Shown here piece after piece: positions 1 through 8,209 of a DNA stretch of 27,174 bases (position 1 is the stretch's first letter; the number at the start of each line of letters is the position of its first letter). The notes under the pieces were generated by a model, which saw only the letters and a program-made list of their open reading frames with translations, did not search any database and was not told the origin of the DNA. A program made the translations under genes and the position numbers. This stretch comes from JALYOK01 sp031419835 (lineage in GTDB: Bacteria > Pseudomonadota > Gammaproteobacteria > Burkholderiales > JALYOK01): contig JANOLP010000105.1 in the NCBI GenBank assembly GCA_031419835.1, forward strand, positions 1 through 27,174, given 5' to 3'.

Positions 1-1
1 G

Positions 2-697
2 CCGTTGTATAACGAGCTGTCAATCACGATTCGCCCAGGTGAACGCGTTGGCCTGGTCGGCCATTCCGGCAGCGGCAAAAGCACGTTCGTTAAACTGATT
101 CAGCGGCTCTACAACCTTGATAGCGGGCGTATTTTGATCGATAGCCAAGACATCGCCCACGTGACCCAAGAAAGTTTGCGCCAAGCCATCGGCTTGGTGC
201 CGCAAGAAGCGGTGTTGTTCCATCGTTCACTTGCGGAAAATATTTCTTATGGCCGCCCCGACGCCGACTACGAGCAGGTCGAGAAATCAGCGGAACTCGC
301 GTACGCCAATGAGTTCATCGATCGCTTACCGCTGCGCTACGAAACGCTGGTGGGCGAGCGCGGTATCAAACTTTCCGGCGGTGAGCGTCAACGCGTCGCG
401 ATCGCTCGCGCGATTCTCGCCGGCACGCCGATTTTGATTTTGGACGAAGCAACATCGAGCCTAGATTCCGTGTCCGAATCATTAATCCGCGACGCACTCG
501 ACCGGCTCACCAAAGGGAGGACGACATTAGTCATTGCTCATCGGTTGTCCACTGTACAACGGCTAGATCGTATTCTCGTATTCGATCATGGCCGAATCGT
601 CGAGCAAGGCACTCACGCTGAACTCATCGCGCGGCCAAGCGGGCAGTATCGACGTTTGTTTGAAGTACAGACGGAAGGGTTGCCATCGATTGTTTAG
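2..697 (+). CDS. ABC exporter, ATP-binding C-terminal part (5' truncated by window)
   Basis: This is the nucleotide-binding domain of an inner-membrane ABC exporter (fused permease-ATPase type) that couples ATP hydrolysis to outward movement of a lipid, drug or peptide. The frame is open from base 2, so the transmembrane half lies upstream of the window. Counting from the TTG codon at 5, the Walker A GHSGSGKST is at residues 19-27, the Q-loop glutamine is in LVPQE, the signature LSGGE is at 123-127, Walker B ILILDE at 143-148, the D-loop SSLD follows, and the switch histidine is in IAHRL near 179. All catalytic residues are present, so the domain looks active. The C-terminus lies close after the H-loop, as in MsbA/MdlB-type exporters. 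Substrate cannot be told from this domain. It is distinct from the msbA gene later in the window. The stop is followed by a dispersed palindrome. Confidence 0.9.
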   Translation, partial: PLYNELSITIRPGERVGLVGHSGSGKSTFVKLIQRLYNLDSGRILIDSQDIAHVTQESLRQAIGLVPQEAVLFHRSLAENISYGRPDADYEQVEKSAELAYANEFIDRLPLRYETLVGERGIKLSGGERQRVAIARAILAGTPILILDEATSSLDSVSESLIRDALDRLTKGRTTLVIAHRLSTVQRLDRILVFDHGRIVEQGTHAELIARPSGQYRRLFEVQTEGLPSIV

Positions 698-742
698 GGC
701 GCGCGTAGATGCGTGATACTTATTTCCACGCACCTCAACTTT

Positions 743-821
743 GTCATTCCCGCGTAGGCGGGAATCCATTTGGCATCTCAAATTCGGACTCAGTATGGAT
801 TCCCGCCTACGCGGGAATGAC
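743..821. repeat. Dispersed palindromic repeat, intact copy
   Basis: Two 27-bp arms (743-769 and 795-821) are perfect reverse complements, each carrying the ATTCCCGC...GCGGGAAT core, separated by a 25-bp loop. Each arm is itself a near palindrome. It lies between the convergent ends of the ABC exporter gene and the FAD monooxygenase gene, so it could also act as a bidirectional transcription stop. This repeat type (dRS3/NEMIS-like cores) is widespread in beta- and gammaproteobacteria. Confidence 0.85.
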
Positions 822-872
822 AGCAAAAAACCCCAGCGGCAATTTTAGCGTACCAAGAACCCCGTTCGTTGA

Positions 873-2093
873 CTAAACTTCACGAGTTTCAACGTGCTCC
901 GGCCGAACGCCAAGTCCGATCAAGCGCGCCGGGATGCGATTTAAGCCCGGGACACTCGCAATCAACCGCAGCGCCAGCGGCGGCCGAAATTCGCCCTTGG
1001 CGATAAGGGCGGGCGCGATGACGCTTTTCTGAATCGCGAGTTGTAGTCGTTGCGTGACTTTAGTCGGCCATTCGCGGCGTTTTTGGATGGCAGCAAGGTG
1101 ATCACTCGATAACTGATTTTTGCGCAGTGGTGCAGCGAGAATATTGGCCGCCGCGACGGCATCTTGGACTGCGAGATTAATGCCCACGCCACCGACCGGC
1201 GACATGGCGTGAGCGGCATCGCCGATACAAAGAAATCCTGCGCGCCACCAGGTCGTTAACCGATTCACCTGTACCGTAAGTAGTTTCACTTGCTCCCAAT
1301 CCATAATGTCTCGCGCGCGCTCCGCGGCAAACGGCAGCAGCGTGCCGACATCGCGTTGAAATGCCTCCAGCCCAGCGGCGCGCACGCGTTCATTCCAACC
1401 CTTGGGAATGACGAACGCGCATTGCCAATAATCGCCGCGATTGAGCATCACGAACAGCCGCCCCGCATCGAAGCGGCCTTGAGTTTGATCGGTATCGCTG
1501 GTGCGTCGCGATAAGCGAAACCACAGCGCATCCATCGGCGCGCCAAAATCCATTACAGTCAGTCCCGATTGCGCGCGCAACGTCGAGTCGCGTCCGTCGG
1601 CGGCCACCACCAGCGCCGCGCGAATTTCCAGCGGGCCAGCGGGCGACGATGCTGTTACGCCGATCACTTTTCCATTGTCTTCGATTAACGCGGTCGCAGG
1701 GGCGCGCATGATCAAGCGAAAGGTTTTGTACGCACGCGCCTTGCTCGCAAGGAAATTAAGGAAATCCCATTGCGGCATCATCGCGATGAATTTTGCGCGC
1801 GTGGGAAGGTGGGAAAAATCCGCCAGCGCAATGGCTTGGCTGCCGAACTGCGCCACCAAACGCGGCACCGGTTGATGCGGAAGTTTTAAGAACTCATCGA
1901 GGAAACCAAGCTCGTGCATGATTTCCAGCGTGGAAGGATGGATCGTATCGCCGCGAAAATCGCGCAAAAAATCCGCGTGTTTTTCCAGAACGATAATATC
2001 GACACCGGCGCGAGCCAGCAGCAGGCCCAACATCACTCCCGCCGGCCCGCCGCCGACTATGCAGCAGCTCGTAGTGAGTACATTCGCCGCCAT
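873..2093 (-). CDS. FAD-dependent monooxygenase (PHBH/UbiH-like)
   Basis: A 406-residue flavoprotein monooxygenase of the group A (p-hydroxybenzoate hydroxylase/UbiH) fold. These enzymes use FAD, NAD(P)H and O2 to hydroxylate aromatic or other ring substrates in the cytoplasm. The N-terminal dinucleotide-binding motif VGGGPAG is at residues 13-19 with the ribose-binding acid in VLEKH near 36; the family DG motif AADGRDS is near 165; the second FAD motif, IGDAAHAMSPVGGVG, begins near residue 290. The segment RGDTIHPSTLEIMHELG resembles a subgroup of uncharacterised monooxygenases rather than UbiH/UbiF proper. The start ATG has a good ribosome binding site, AGGGG about five bases upstream. It appears monocistronic, with its own upstream region carrying an inverted repeat. 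The substrate is unknown; no neighbouring catabolic or ubiquinone genes suggest one. Confidence 0.88.
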   Translation of the reverse strand: MAANVLTTSCCIVGGGPAGVMLGLLLARAGVDIIVLEKHADFLRDFRGDTIHPSTLEIMHELGFLDEFLKLPHQPVPRLVAQFGSQAIALADFSHLPTRAKFIAMMPQWDFLNFLASKARAYKTFRLIMRAPATALIEDNGKVIGVTASSPAGPLEIRAALVVAADGRDSTLRAQSGLTVMDFGAPMDALWFRLSRRTSDTDQTQGRFDAGRLFVMLNRGDYWQCAFVIPKGWNERVRAAGLEAFQRDVGTLLPFAAERARDIMDWEQVKLLTVQVNRLTTWWRAGFLCIGDAAHAMSPVGGVGINLAVQDAVAAANILAAPLRKNQLSSDHLAAIQKRREWPTKVTQRLQLAIQKSVIAPALIAKGEFRPPLALRLIASVPGLNRIPARLIGLGVRPEHVETREV

Positions 2094-2130
2094 TTTTCCC
2101 CTCAGAAAAATGCGTCAATGAATAATGATA

Positions 2131-2169
2131 ACATTGAAAATTAAGCGGCTATCGCTCAGTTTTCAATGT
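2131..2169. promoter_or_regulatory. Inverted repeat upstream of the FAD monooxygenase
   Basis: Two perfect 10-bp arms, ACATTGAAAA at 2131-2140 and TTTTCAATGT at 2160-2169, flank an inner AGCG...CGCT pair. The repeat lies 38-76 bases upstream of the monooxygenase start in an A/T-rich stretch. It could be an operator for an unseen regulator or a small stem-loop in the leader. Function is inferred from position only. Confidence 0.4.
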
Positions 2170-2323
2170 AGCCTGGAACGGATTGTTGATGATCTGGCGG
2201 TTATCGCAAGTAAGAATGACCAGCACCAAGTCACACTATCATTCCTGCGAAGGCGTATCACTACCCGCAACGAATCGTAATAAGAGTCGAGTATTGCAAG
2301 AATGCTCGAAAACGCATCCTTGT

Positions 2324-2396
2324 GTCATTCCCGCGAAAGCGGGAATCCATTTGGCCGTTCAAAGTCAACATGAACTCCCGCCGATGCGAGAATGAC
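2324..2396. repeat. Dispersed palindromic repeat, degenerate copy
   Basis: The left arm at 2324-2350 matches the 743-769 arm closely (GTCATTCCCGCG...GCGGGAATCCAT), and both are followed by TTTGGC. The right arm at 2371-2396 is degraded. A further fragment, ATCATTCCTGCGAAGGCG, lies at 2238-2255. Apart from these, the inverted repeat at 2131-2169 and the start of the GCTGCGAGCC element, I see nothing in the gene-free stretch 2094-2449. Confidence 0.75.
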
Positions 2397-2404
2397 AGTC
2401 TAGG

Positions 2405-2445
2405 GCGCATGGCTGCGAGCCAGTATTGATGCGGCTTCCAGCGCG
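2405..2445 (+). repeat. Short interspersed repeat, GCTGCGAGCC family, copy 1
   Basis: This segment carries GCATGGCTGCGAGCCAGTAT followed by GGCTTCCAGCGCG. It aligns with 3579-3625 and with the double copy at 8008-8085. GGCT-GCG-AGCC is a small self-complementary hairpin. It lies just downstream of the nitronate-monooxygenase-like gene. Confidence 0.5.
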
Positions 2446-2449
2446 TTTC

Positions 2450-3496
2450 TTATAGAGATGTAACTGAACCCGCCAACTCGCGCGTCAATTCTGCGGCGCT
2501 AATTTCTTTACACCCCGTTGCATTTTGTCCCGACCACAATGGCGAAAAATCGCCCGAGCCTTGTGCTTCGGCTTTTGCGCGCAGCGGCGCGATTGCCGAC
2601 GTGGCGAGCGGAAAAGCGGGGGCAGCAGCATTGATTGGGCCAAGAGTTTTCATCACGCGATTGACGATGCCGCGTGCAGGCCGGCCGGTGAAAATATTGG
2701 TGAGCGCCGTGTGACGTGCGGCATGGCTTTTCAGTGCATCGCGATGGATGGTGCTGATAGTAGCTTCCGGGCAAAGCAAATAAGCTGTGCCGATTTGCGC
2801 CGCTGCCGCGCCCAGCAACATCGCGGCCTTAACGCCGGCAGCATCGGCGATGCCGCCGGCGGCGATGACAGGTATTTTCACTGCTCGCACAATCTGCGGC
2901 AGCAGCGAGAAGGTGCCAATTTGCGTGGTTAGATCGTCGCTCAAGAAAATTCCACGATGTCCGCCTGCTTCCAAACCTTGTGCGATTACCGCATCGACAC
3001 CTCTACTTTCCAACCACAGCGCTTCGGCAACGGTGGTTGCAGAAGAGAAAATCTTCGCGCCGATTTTTCGTACCCGCTCGAGCAAATGATCGGGCGGCAA
3101 GCCGAAGTGAAAACTGACAACTTTAGGTCTGAATTCGTCGAGAACGTCGGCCATTTCACTATTGAACGTGGCACGCCCCGGGCCGGTTGGAATCGTTGTG
3201 GGATCAATGCCGAATTCGGCGTAGTACGGCGCCAGCTTTTCGCGCCAGTTTTTCTCGCGCTCAGAATCAATAGCGGGTGTTGCGTGACAAAAGAAATTGA
3301 CGTTGATTGGTTTCGACGTTTGACTGGCGATGATGGTTAGCTCTTTGCGCATGCCGTCCGCATTCAGCATCGCGCAGGGCAAGGAGCCGAGCCCGTCGGC
3401 GTTCGATACGGCGATCGCCATAGCGCTGGCCTGTGCGCCGGCCATGGGCGCTTGAATAATGGGGAGGTCTATGCCAAACAGCTTTTGTAGGGTCAT
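2450..3496 (-). CDS. Nitronate monooxygenase-like flavoprotein
   Basis: A 348-residue TIM-barrel FMN protein of the nitronate monooxygenase / 2-nitropropane dioxygenase family. Characterised members oxidise alkyl nitronates such as propionate 3-nitronate with O2; some relatives are NAD(P)H:quinone reductases or enoyl-ACP reductases (FabK). The N-terminus LPIIQAPMAG (11-20) is the family hallmark. The motif AQGLEAGGHRG contains His180, at the position of the proposed catalytic base, and IPVIAAGGIADAAGV (about 209-222) is the phosphate-binding strand-loop. The start ATG is preceded by AAAGGA at good spacing. It follows the threonine operon on the same strand after a 130-bp gap containing an interspersed repeat, so it is probably transcribed separately. 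Whether it detoxifies nitronates or does another flavin reaction is not decidable here. Confidence 0.85.
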   Translation of the reverse strand: MTLQKLFGIDLPIIQAPMAGAQASAMAIAVSNADGLGSLPCAMLNADGMRKELTIIASQTSKPINVNFFCHATPAIDSEREKNWREKLAPYYAEFGIDPTTIPTGPGRATFNSEMADVLDEFRPKVVSFHFGLPPDHLLERVRKIGAKIFSSATTVAEALWLESRGVDAVIAQGLEAGGHRGIFLSDDLTTQIGTFSLLPQIVRAVKIPVIAAGGIADAAGVKAAMLLGAAAAQIGTAYLLCPEATISTIHRDALKSHAARHTALTNIFTGRPARGIVNRVMKTLGPINAAAPAFPLATSAIAPLRAKAEAQGSGDFSPLWSGQNATGCKEISAAELTRELAGSVTSL

Positions 3497-3578
3497 TGCT
3501 GCTTCCTTTAATCAGGATGACATAAATATAGGTTGTCGGATGGCAGTGCCTACAGGCAATTCCGATGCGCTTCTTGGG

Positions 3579-3625
3579 CAATGCATGGCTGCGAGCCAAT
3601 ATCCATAAGGCTCCTGGCGCAGTAT
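3579..3625 (+). repeat. Short interspersed repeat, GCTGCGAGCC family, copy 2
   Basis: It contains GCATGGCTGCGAGCCAATAT followed by GGCTCCTGGCGCA, the best-preserved single copy in the window. It sits between the GNAT gene stop and the nitronate-monooxygenase-like gene, outside any coding frame. Compare 2405-2445 and 8008-8085. Confidence 0.55.
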
Positions 3626-3626
3626 G

Positions 3627-4064
3627 CTAAAGTGATTTGGTGAAGCAAAACGCTTTTACCGCCATACGTTCGCGAAAATAAAAACGGTGCGCATTGGTAC
3701 GCTGCGTGCCGGAATCAAGGTCGATGGATTGGCAGCCGCGTTTGTGCGCCTCTTCCGTTAAGGCGTCGAGTAATAACTTGCCGACGCCGGTTGAGCGTTT
3801 TGCTTCGTCGCTCACGAGATCGTCAACATAGAGTTTTCTACCAACGTGGGTATTTTCGACTATGCGAAATACCGCGACGCCCAATACCGCATCACCTTTG
3901 ACGGCAACCCACATTTCCACACCGGACGAGAAAATCTCCGCCATGCGTTTGCCGTACGCCGCAGGGAGATACGGCCGCAACTGCCGGTGGACGGATTCGG
4001 CGCGGGCAAGCCAATCGGCTTCCACAATACGTCCGCCAGTCGCCGTGATTTTGACTATTTGCAT
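3627..4064 (-). CDS. GNAT family N-acetyltransferase
   Basis: A 145-residue single-domain acetyltransferase that would transfer acetyl from acetyl-CoA to an amine on a small molecule or protein. Motif A, which binds the CoA pyrophosphate, is RSTGVG at residues 90-95, preceded by the beta-4 strand LYVDDLVSDE; the C-terminal segment IDLDSGTQRTNAHRFYFRERM is the usual motif B region. It starts five bases after the thrC stop, so it is almost certainly the last gene of the alaC-hom-thrC operon. The acceptor is unknown; cotranscription with amino-acid genes hints at, but does not prove, an amino-acid-related substrate. Confidence 0.85.
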   Translation of the reverse strand: MQIVKITATGGRIVEADWLARAESVHRQLRPYLPAAYGKRMAEIFSSGVEMWVAVKGDAVLGVAVFRIVENTHVGRKLYVDDLVSDEAKRSTGVGKLLLDALTEEAHKRGCQSIDLDSGTQRTNAHRFYFRERMAVKAFCFTKSL

Positions 4065-4069
4065 GGCCG

Positions 4070-5482
4070 TTACAATCCGGTATTTTTTGCGATGTAACTT
4101 TTCACCGCGTCGGTGTCGACATCCATCACTTCAAAACGCTGCGCGCGCTTTTCTAGATCGTCGAATCCCGCTGGGCGTGGCGGCTCGAAGCCTAACGCTT
4201 CGACAATAGTTCCGGCAAACTTTGCCGGCAACGCGGTTTCCAAACAAACTAGCGGAACGCCGATTGCTCGGTGACTCCTGCCGACTTTAATGCCGTCAGC
4301 CGTGTGCGTGTCGACGACTACACCATGACGGCGATACATTTCGCGAATGGTTTCGAGCCGATCTTGATGCGTGCTGGAACCGGAAACGAATCCGGATTTG
4401 CCGAGCGCATCGAAGTAAGGTGTGTTGCGCAAATCGAAAAATCCTTCTTGGTCGACTTGTTGCCACAGTTTTTTTACGACGTCGCCATCGCGGCCAACCA
4501 ACTCGAAAATGAAGCGTTCGAAATTCGACGCCTTGGAGATATCCATTGACGGACTGGATGTCTGCGCCACCTGGCTTGCGCCGCGAACACGATAAACACC
4601 GGTCTTAAAAAATTCGTCGAGGACGTTGTTTTCGTTCGTTGCAAGAATCAAATGATGGATCGGCAATCCCATGCGCCGCGCCAAATAGCCAGCGTAAATA
4701 TTGCCGAAATTGCCTGATGGCACGGCGACATCGATCTTCTCGTCATTGCTACGAGTAACGGCGAAATAGGCTTTGAAGTAATAAACTGTCTGGGCGCAAA
4801 CGCGTGCCCAGTTGATCGAATTTACTGTACCGATTTTTTGTTTCGCTTTGAAATCTGCATCGTTGCTCACGGCTTTGACGATGTCCTGACAATCGTCGAA
4901 CACGCCGCGTACGGCGATGTTGAAAATATTTTTATCTTGCAATGAAAACATCTGCGCGGTTTGAAATGCGCTCATGCGTTTGTGCGGCGAAAGCATGAAC
5001 ACGCGTACACCGCGCTTGCCGCGCATCGCATATTCGGCGCTGGAGCCGGTGTCACCCGATGTCGCGCCGAGAATATTCAACTCTTCGTTGTTTTTTTCGA
5101 GCGCGAATTCGAATAGATTGCCGAGCAATTGCATGGCAATATCTTTAAATGCTAAGGTCGGCCCGTTCGAACATTCCAGAATATACAAACCCGTTTCCAG
5201 CATGGTCATCGGGGTAATCTGATCGTTACCGAACGTCGCCTTGGTATAACTTTTGTCGATCAGCGCTTTCAGGTCATCGCGAGGAATATCGTCGACAAAT
5301 TTGCTGATCACCTCAAAAGCGAGATCGCGATAATTTAGAGCACGCCAATATTTGAGTTCCGCGGCATTTATCGTTGGAAGGTGCTCCGGGATTGCCAAGC
5401 CGCCATCGGGCGCGAGGCCGCCAAGTAGAATTTGCGAGAAACTTTGCGGCATCATGCCACCGCGCGTGCTGATGTAGCGCAT
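4070..5482 (-). CDS. thrC: Threonine synthase
   Basis: A 470-residue PLP enzyme that converts O-phospho-L-homoserine to L-threonine and phosphate, the last step of threonine synthesis. The N-terminus MRYISTRGG is the typical proteobacterial threonine synthase start. The PLP-binding lysine is Lys113 in SNGPTLAFKD, and the phosphate-binding GATSGDTGSSA and the later VPSGNFGNIYAGY segment are present. Length fits the long-form bacterial enzyme. It begins two bases after the hom stop, so it is translated as part of an operon with homoserine dehydrogenase. No homoserine kinase (thrB) is in the window; it must lie elsewhere. I see no leader peptide or attenuator of the enterobacterial thr type. Confidence 0.97.
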   Translation of the reverse strand: MRYISTRGGMMPQSFSQILLGGLAPDGGLAIPEHLPTINAAELKYWRALNYRDLAFEVISKFVDDIPRDDLKALIDKSYTKATFGNDQITPMTMLETGLYILECSNGPTLAFKDIAMQLLGNLFEFALEKNNEELNILGATSGDTGSSAEYAMRGKRGVRVFMLSPHKRMSAFQTAQMFSLQDKNIFNIAVRGVFDDCQDIVKAVSNDADFKAKQKIGTVNSINWARVCAQTVYYFKAYFAVTRSNDEKIDVAVPSGNFGNIYAGYLARRMGLPIHHLILATNENNVLDEFFKTGVYRVRGASQVAQTSSPSMDISKASNFERFIFELVGRDGDVVKKLWQQVDQEGFFDLRNTPYFDALGKSGFVSGSSTHQDRLETIREMYRRHGVVVDTHTADGIKVGRSHRAIGVPLVCLETALPAKFAGTIVEALGFEPPRPAGFDDLEKRAQRFEVMDVDTDAVKSYIAKNTGL

Positions 5483-5484
5483 GT

Positions 5485-6795
5485 TTAGCCCAATTCCTCT
5501 AAACGAATGCGCGTGATTTTTCCGGCGACGCTATCGAGCGCTTCGATTTTTTTCATCGCGGCGTTGATATTTTTTTCGCGACACAAATGGGTCAACATGA
5601 TGATATCGACTTGCTCTTCACCGTCCGACGGTTCCTTCTGAATCATCGCATCAATGGAAATGTGATTGTCGGCAAGAATGCGCGTGATGTCCGCCAACAC
5701 GCCCGGGCGATCAAACACGCGCATGCGCAAGTAATACGATGTCTCGACTTCGTCCATCGATAGAATGGGCGTGTCGGTTAATTGATCGGGTTGAAAGGCC
5801 AAATGCGGCACGCGATGCTCCGGGTCGGCGGTGTGCATGCGTGTGACGTCGACGAGATCGGCGACGACCGCAGAGGCGGTGGGCTCCGCACCGGCGCCGG
5901 CGCCGTAGTACATGGTCGAGCCGACGGCATCGCCTTTCACCAGGATCGCATTCATGACGCCTTCGACATTCGCGATGAGGCGCTTGGCCGGAATCAAAGT
6001 CGGATGCACGCGCAACTCGATGCCATTGGCGGTGCGGCGCGTCAGGCCGAGCAACTTGATGCGATAGCCGAGTTGTTCGGCGTATTCGATGTCTTGTTTG
6101 GTGAGTTTGGAAATACCTTCGGTGTAGGCTTTGTCGAATTGCATCGGCACGCCAAAGGCGATTGCCGACATAATCGTAAGTTTGTGCGCGGCGTCGATGC
6201 CTTCGATATCGAAGGTCGGGTCCGCTTCGGCGTAGCCGAGTTGCTGTGCTTCCTTCAACACTTCGTCGAAGCTTTTTCCTTTCGAGCGCATTTCCGACAA
6301 AATAAAATTGCTGGTGCCGTTGATGATGCCAGCGATCCATTCGATACGATTTGCGGTCAAGCCTTCGCGTAGCGCTTTGACGATCGGCACACCACCGGCG
6401 ACGGCCGCTTCGAACGCGACCATGACGCCGGCCTTTTGCGCGGCCGCGAAGATTTCATTGCCGTGCGTCGCGAGCAAGGCCTTGTTCGCCGTGACAACAT
6501 GTTTGCCGTTGGCGATGGCTTTCAGAACAAATTCTTTCGCGAACGTGTAACCGCCGATCAATTCGACCACGATGTCGATGTTGGGATTCGTTATGACTTT
6601 CATCGCGTCATCCACGACTTCGGCGTTGTTGCCAACGAGTTCGCGCGCGCGGTCGATCGCTTTGTCCGCCACCATCGTGATGCGAATTTCGCGCCCCGCC
6701 CGGCGCGTGATTTCCTCGCGATTGCGGCTTAACACGCGGAACGTTCCGCCACCGACGGTGCCGATGCCCAGTAATCCTACTTGCATAGGCTTCAT
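5485..6795 (-). CDS. hom: Homoserine dehydrogenase
   Basis: A 436-residue monofunctional homoserine dehydrogenase, which reduces aspartate semialdehyde to homoserine with NAD(P)H, the branch point to threonine and methionine. The Rossmann motif GIGTVGGG is at residues 10-17. The catalytic domain has GTSNFILSEM and the acid-rich ADPTFDIEGIDAAHKL segment. A C-terminal ACT domain (about 355-430, YYLRMRVFDRPGVLADITRIL) indicates allosteric control, most likely threonine feedback. There is no aspartokinase fusion, as is usual in betaproteobacteria and pseudomonads. The start ATG overlaps the alaC stop (ATGA), showing translational coupling. A second ATG three codons later is an alternative start. 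Confidence 0.97.
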   Translation of the reverse strand: MKPMQVGLLGIGTVGGGTFRVLSRNREEITRRAGREIRITMVADKAIDRARELVGNNAEVVDDAMKVITNPNIDIVVELIGGYTFAKEFVLKAIANGKHVVTANKALLATHGNEIFAAAQKAGVMVAFEAAVAGGVPIVKALREGLTANRIEWIAGIINGTSNFILSEMRSKGKSFDEVLKEAQQLGYAEADPTFDIEGIDAAHKLTIMSAIAFGVPMQFDKAYTEGISKLTKQDIEYAEQLGYRIKLLGLTRRTANGIELRVHPTLIPAKRLIANVEGVMNAILVKGDAVGSTMYYGAGAGAEPTASAVVADLVDVTRMHTADPEHRVPHLAFQPDQLTDTPILSMDEVETSYYLRMRVFDRPGVLADITRILADNHISIDAMIQKEPSDGEEQVDIIMLTHLCREKNINAAMKKIEALDSVAGKITRIRLEELG

Positions 6796-7976
6796 GACAA
6801 TCCTTCTTTTCTGAATAGATCGCGCACGCCGCGCACCGCTTGCTTGATGCGGTTTTCGTTTTCGATTAGCGCGAAGCGAACATGATCGTCGCCTAACTCA
6901 CCGAAGCCAATCCCTGGCGACACAGCGACTTTGGCATCGGCCAAGATTTTTTTCGCGAATTCCAGCGAGCCTTGCTTGCGAAATGGCTCGGGGATTTGCG
7001 CCCAGACGTACATGCTGGCCTTGGGGTTTTCCACCATCCAACCGAGATTGTGCAAGCCTTTCACCAACACGTCGCGACGGCTTTGATAGGTTTGACGAAT
7101 TTCTTCGACGCAATCTTGCGGGCCTTCCAGCGCAAGGATGGACGCAACTTGAATCGGCGTGAATGTACCGTAATCGTGGTAGCTTTTCATGCGCGCCAGT
7201 GCGCCGACCAGTTTCTGGTTACCCACCATAAATCCGACGCGCCAACCGGCCATGCTGTAACTTTTCGACATCGTGAAAAATTCCACCGCGACATCTTTCG
7301 CGCCCGGCACTTGCATGATCGACGGCGCTTTGTAGTCGTCGAACACGATGTCCGCGTAAGCGAGATCATGCACGACCCAAATGCCGTATTCCTTCGCGAT
7401 CGCGACCACGCGCTCGAAGAAATTCAAATCCACACACTGCGCCGTCGGGTTGCTCGGGAAATTAATGATCAACATTTTCGGCTTCGGGTACGAAGCCTTC
7501 AGCGCTTTTTCCAATTCGTCGAAAAAATCCACGCCGGGAATCATCGGCACGGTGACGATATTTGCGCCGGCAATCACCGGGCCGTAAATGTGAATCGGAT
7601 AACTCGGATTCGGCACGAGAACAACGTCGTCGGAATCCAGCGTCGCCAACATCAAATGGGCGAGGCCTTCTTTCGAGCCGATGGTGACAATGGCCTCCTT
7701 CTCGGAATCCATATCGACATCAAAGCGCGTCTTGTACCAATTGCAAATCGCTTTGCGTAAGCGCGGAATGCCTTTGGACAACGAGTAGCCATGGGTGTTT
7801 TCGCGCTGCGCGGCTTCGATCAATTTCGCGACGATGTGCGGTGGCGTGGGCTGATCGGGATTGCCCATGCTCATGTCGATAATGTCTTCGCCACGGCGAC
7901 GCGCCGCGGCCTTCAATTCGCCCGTTATGTTGAAAACGTAGGGCGGCAGGCGCTTAATTCGGGAAAATTCTTCCAT
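6792..7976 (-). CDS. alaC: Alanine-type class I/II aminotransferase (AlaC)
   Basis: A 394-residue fold-type I PLP aminotransferase closest in character to AlaC (YfdZ), which makes alanine from pyruvate with glutamate as amino donor. Visible residues: NPT at 176-178, the cofactor-binding Asp204 and Tyr207 in VVHDLAYADI, the PLP lysine Lys238 in TMSKSYSMAGWR, and the carboxylate-binding arginine in HVRFALIENENRI near the C-terminus. Position as first gene of an alaC-hom-thrC operon is a recurring arrangement in beta- and gammaproteobacteria. It overlaps hom by 4 bp. Assignment to the aminotransferase family is secure; the alanine specificity follows from family resemblance. Confidence 0.92.
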   Translation of the reverse strand: MEEFSRIKRLPPYVFNITGELKAAARRRGEDIIDMSMGNPDQPTPPHIVAKLIEAAQRENTHGYSLSKGIPRLRKAICNWYKTRFDVDMDSEKEAIVTIGSKEGLAHLMLATLDSDDVVLVPNPSYPIHIYGPVIAGANIVTVPMIPGVDFFDELEKALKASYPKPKMLIINFPSNPTAQCVDLNFFERVVAIAKEYGIWVVHDLAYADIVFDDYKAPSIMQVPGAKDVAVEFFTMSKSYSMAGWRVGFMVGNQKLVGALARMKSYHDYGTFTPIQVASILALEGPQDCVEEIRQTYQSRRDVLVKGLHNLGWMVENPKASMYVWAQIPEPFRKQGSLEFAKKILADAKVAVSPGIGFGELGDDHVRFALIENENRIKQAVRGVRDLFRKEGLS

Positions 7977-8007
7977 TTACATTCTTTGGTGGTTCATTGA
8001 GTTATCG

Positions 8008-8085
8008 TGCCACGAGCCGCGTGGATATTGGCTCCTGGCAATGCATTTGCTGCGAGCCGCATGGGTATTACCTCTTAGCGCATTT
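8008..8085 (+). repeat. Short interspersed repeat, GCTGCGAGCC family, double copy
   Basis: Two tandem related units lie here: CACGAGCCGCGTGGATATTGGCTCCTGGCA at 8011-8040 and GCATTTGCTGCGAGCCGCAT with a degraded tail at 8043-8085. They fill the divergent gap between alaC and the Mth938-like gene, which otherwise holds only weak promoter-like sequence such as TATGAT at 8171-8176. Confidence 0.5.
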
Positions 8086-8209
8086 GCCGAAATCGGAATC
8101 AATTCAATGACGGGAAATCCGCTGCTGGCGCGCTTCTTCGCGCGAATCGCAAGCTCGCGCAGAAAACCGTTATGATTATACCGACCCTGCCACTCCGTCG
8201 CCAGAACAC

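Noticed and set aside
743..821. CRISPR repeat unit
   Set aside because: There are no regularly spaced direct repeats; it is a single inverted palindrome of a known dispersed type.
5711..6372. Long frames antisense or out of frame to homoserine dehydrogenase (about 200 residues each)
   Set aside because: They are arginine/histidine-rich shadows of a strongly conserved gene with no domain of their own.
6972..7760. 262-residue plus-strand frame opposite alaC
   Set aside because: It is a shadow of the conserved aminotransferase; its composition is histidine/arginine-rich and has no motif.
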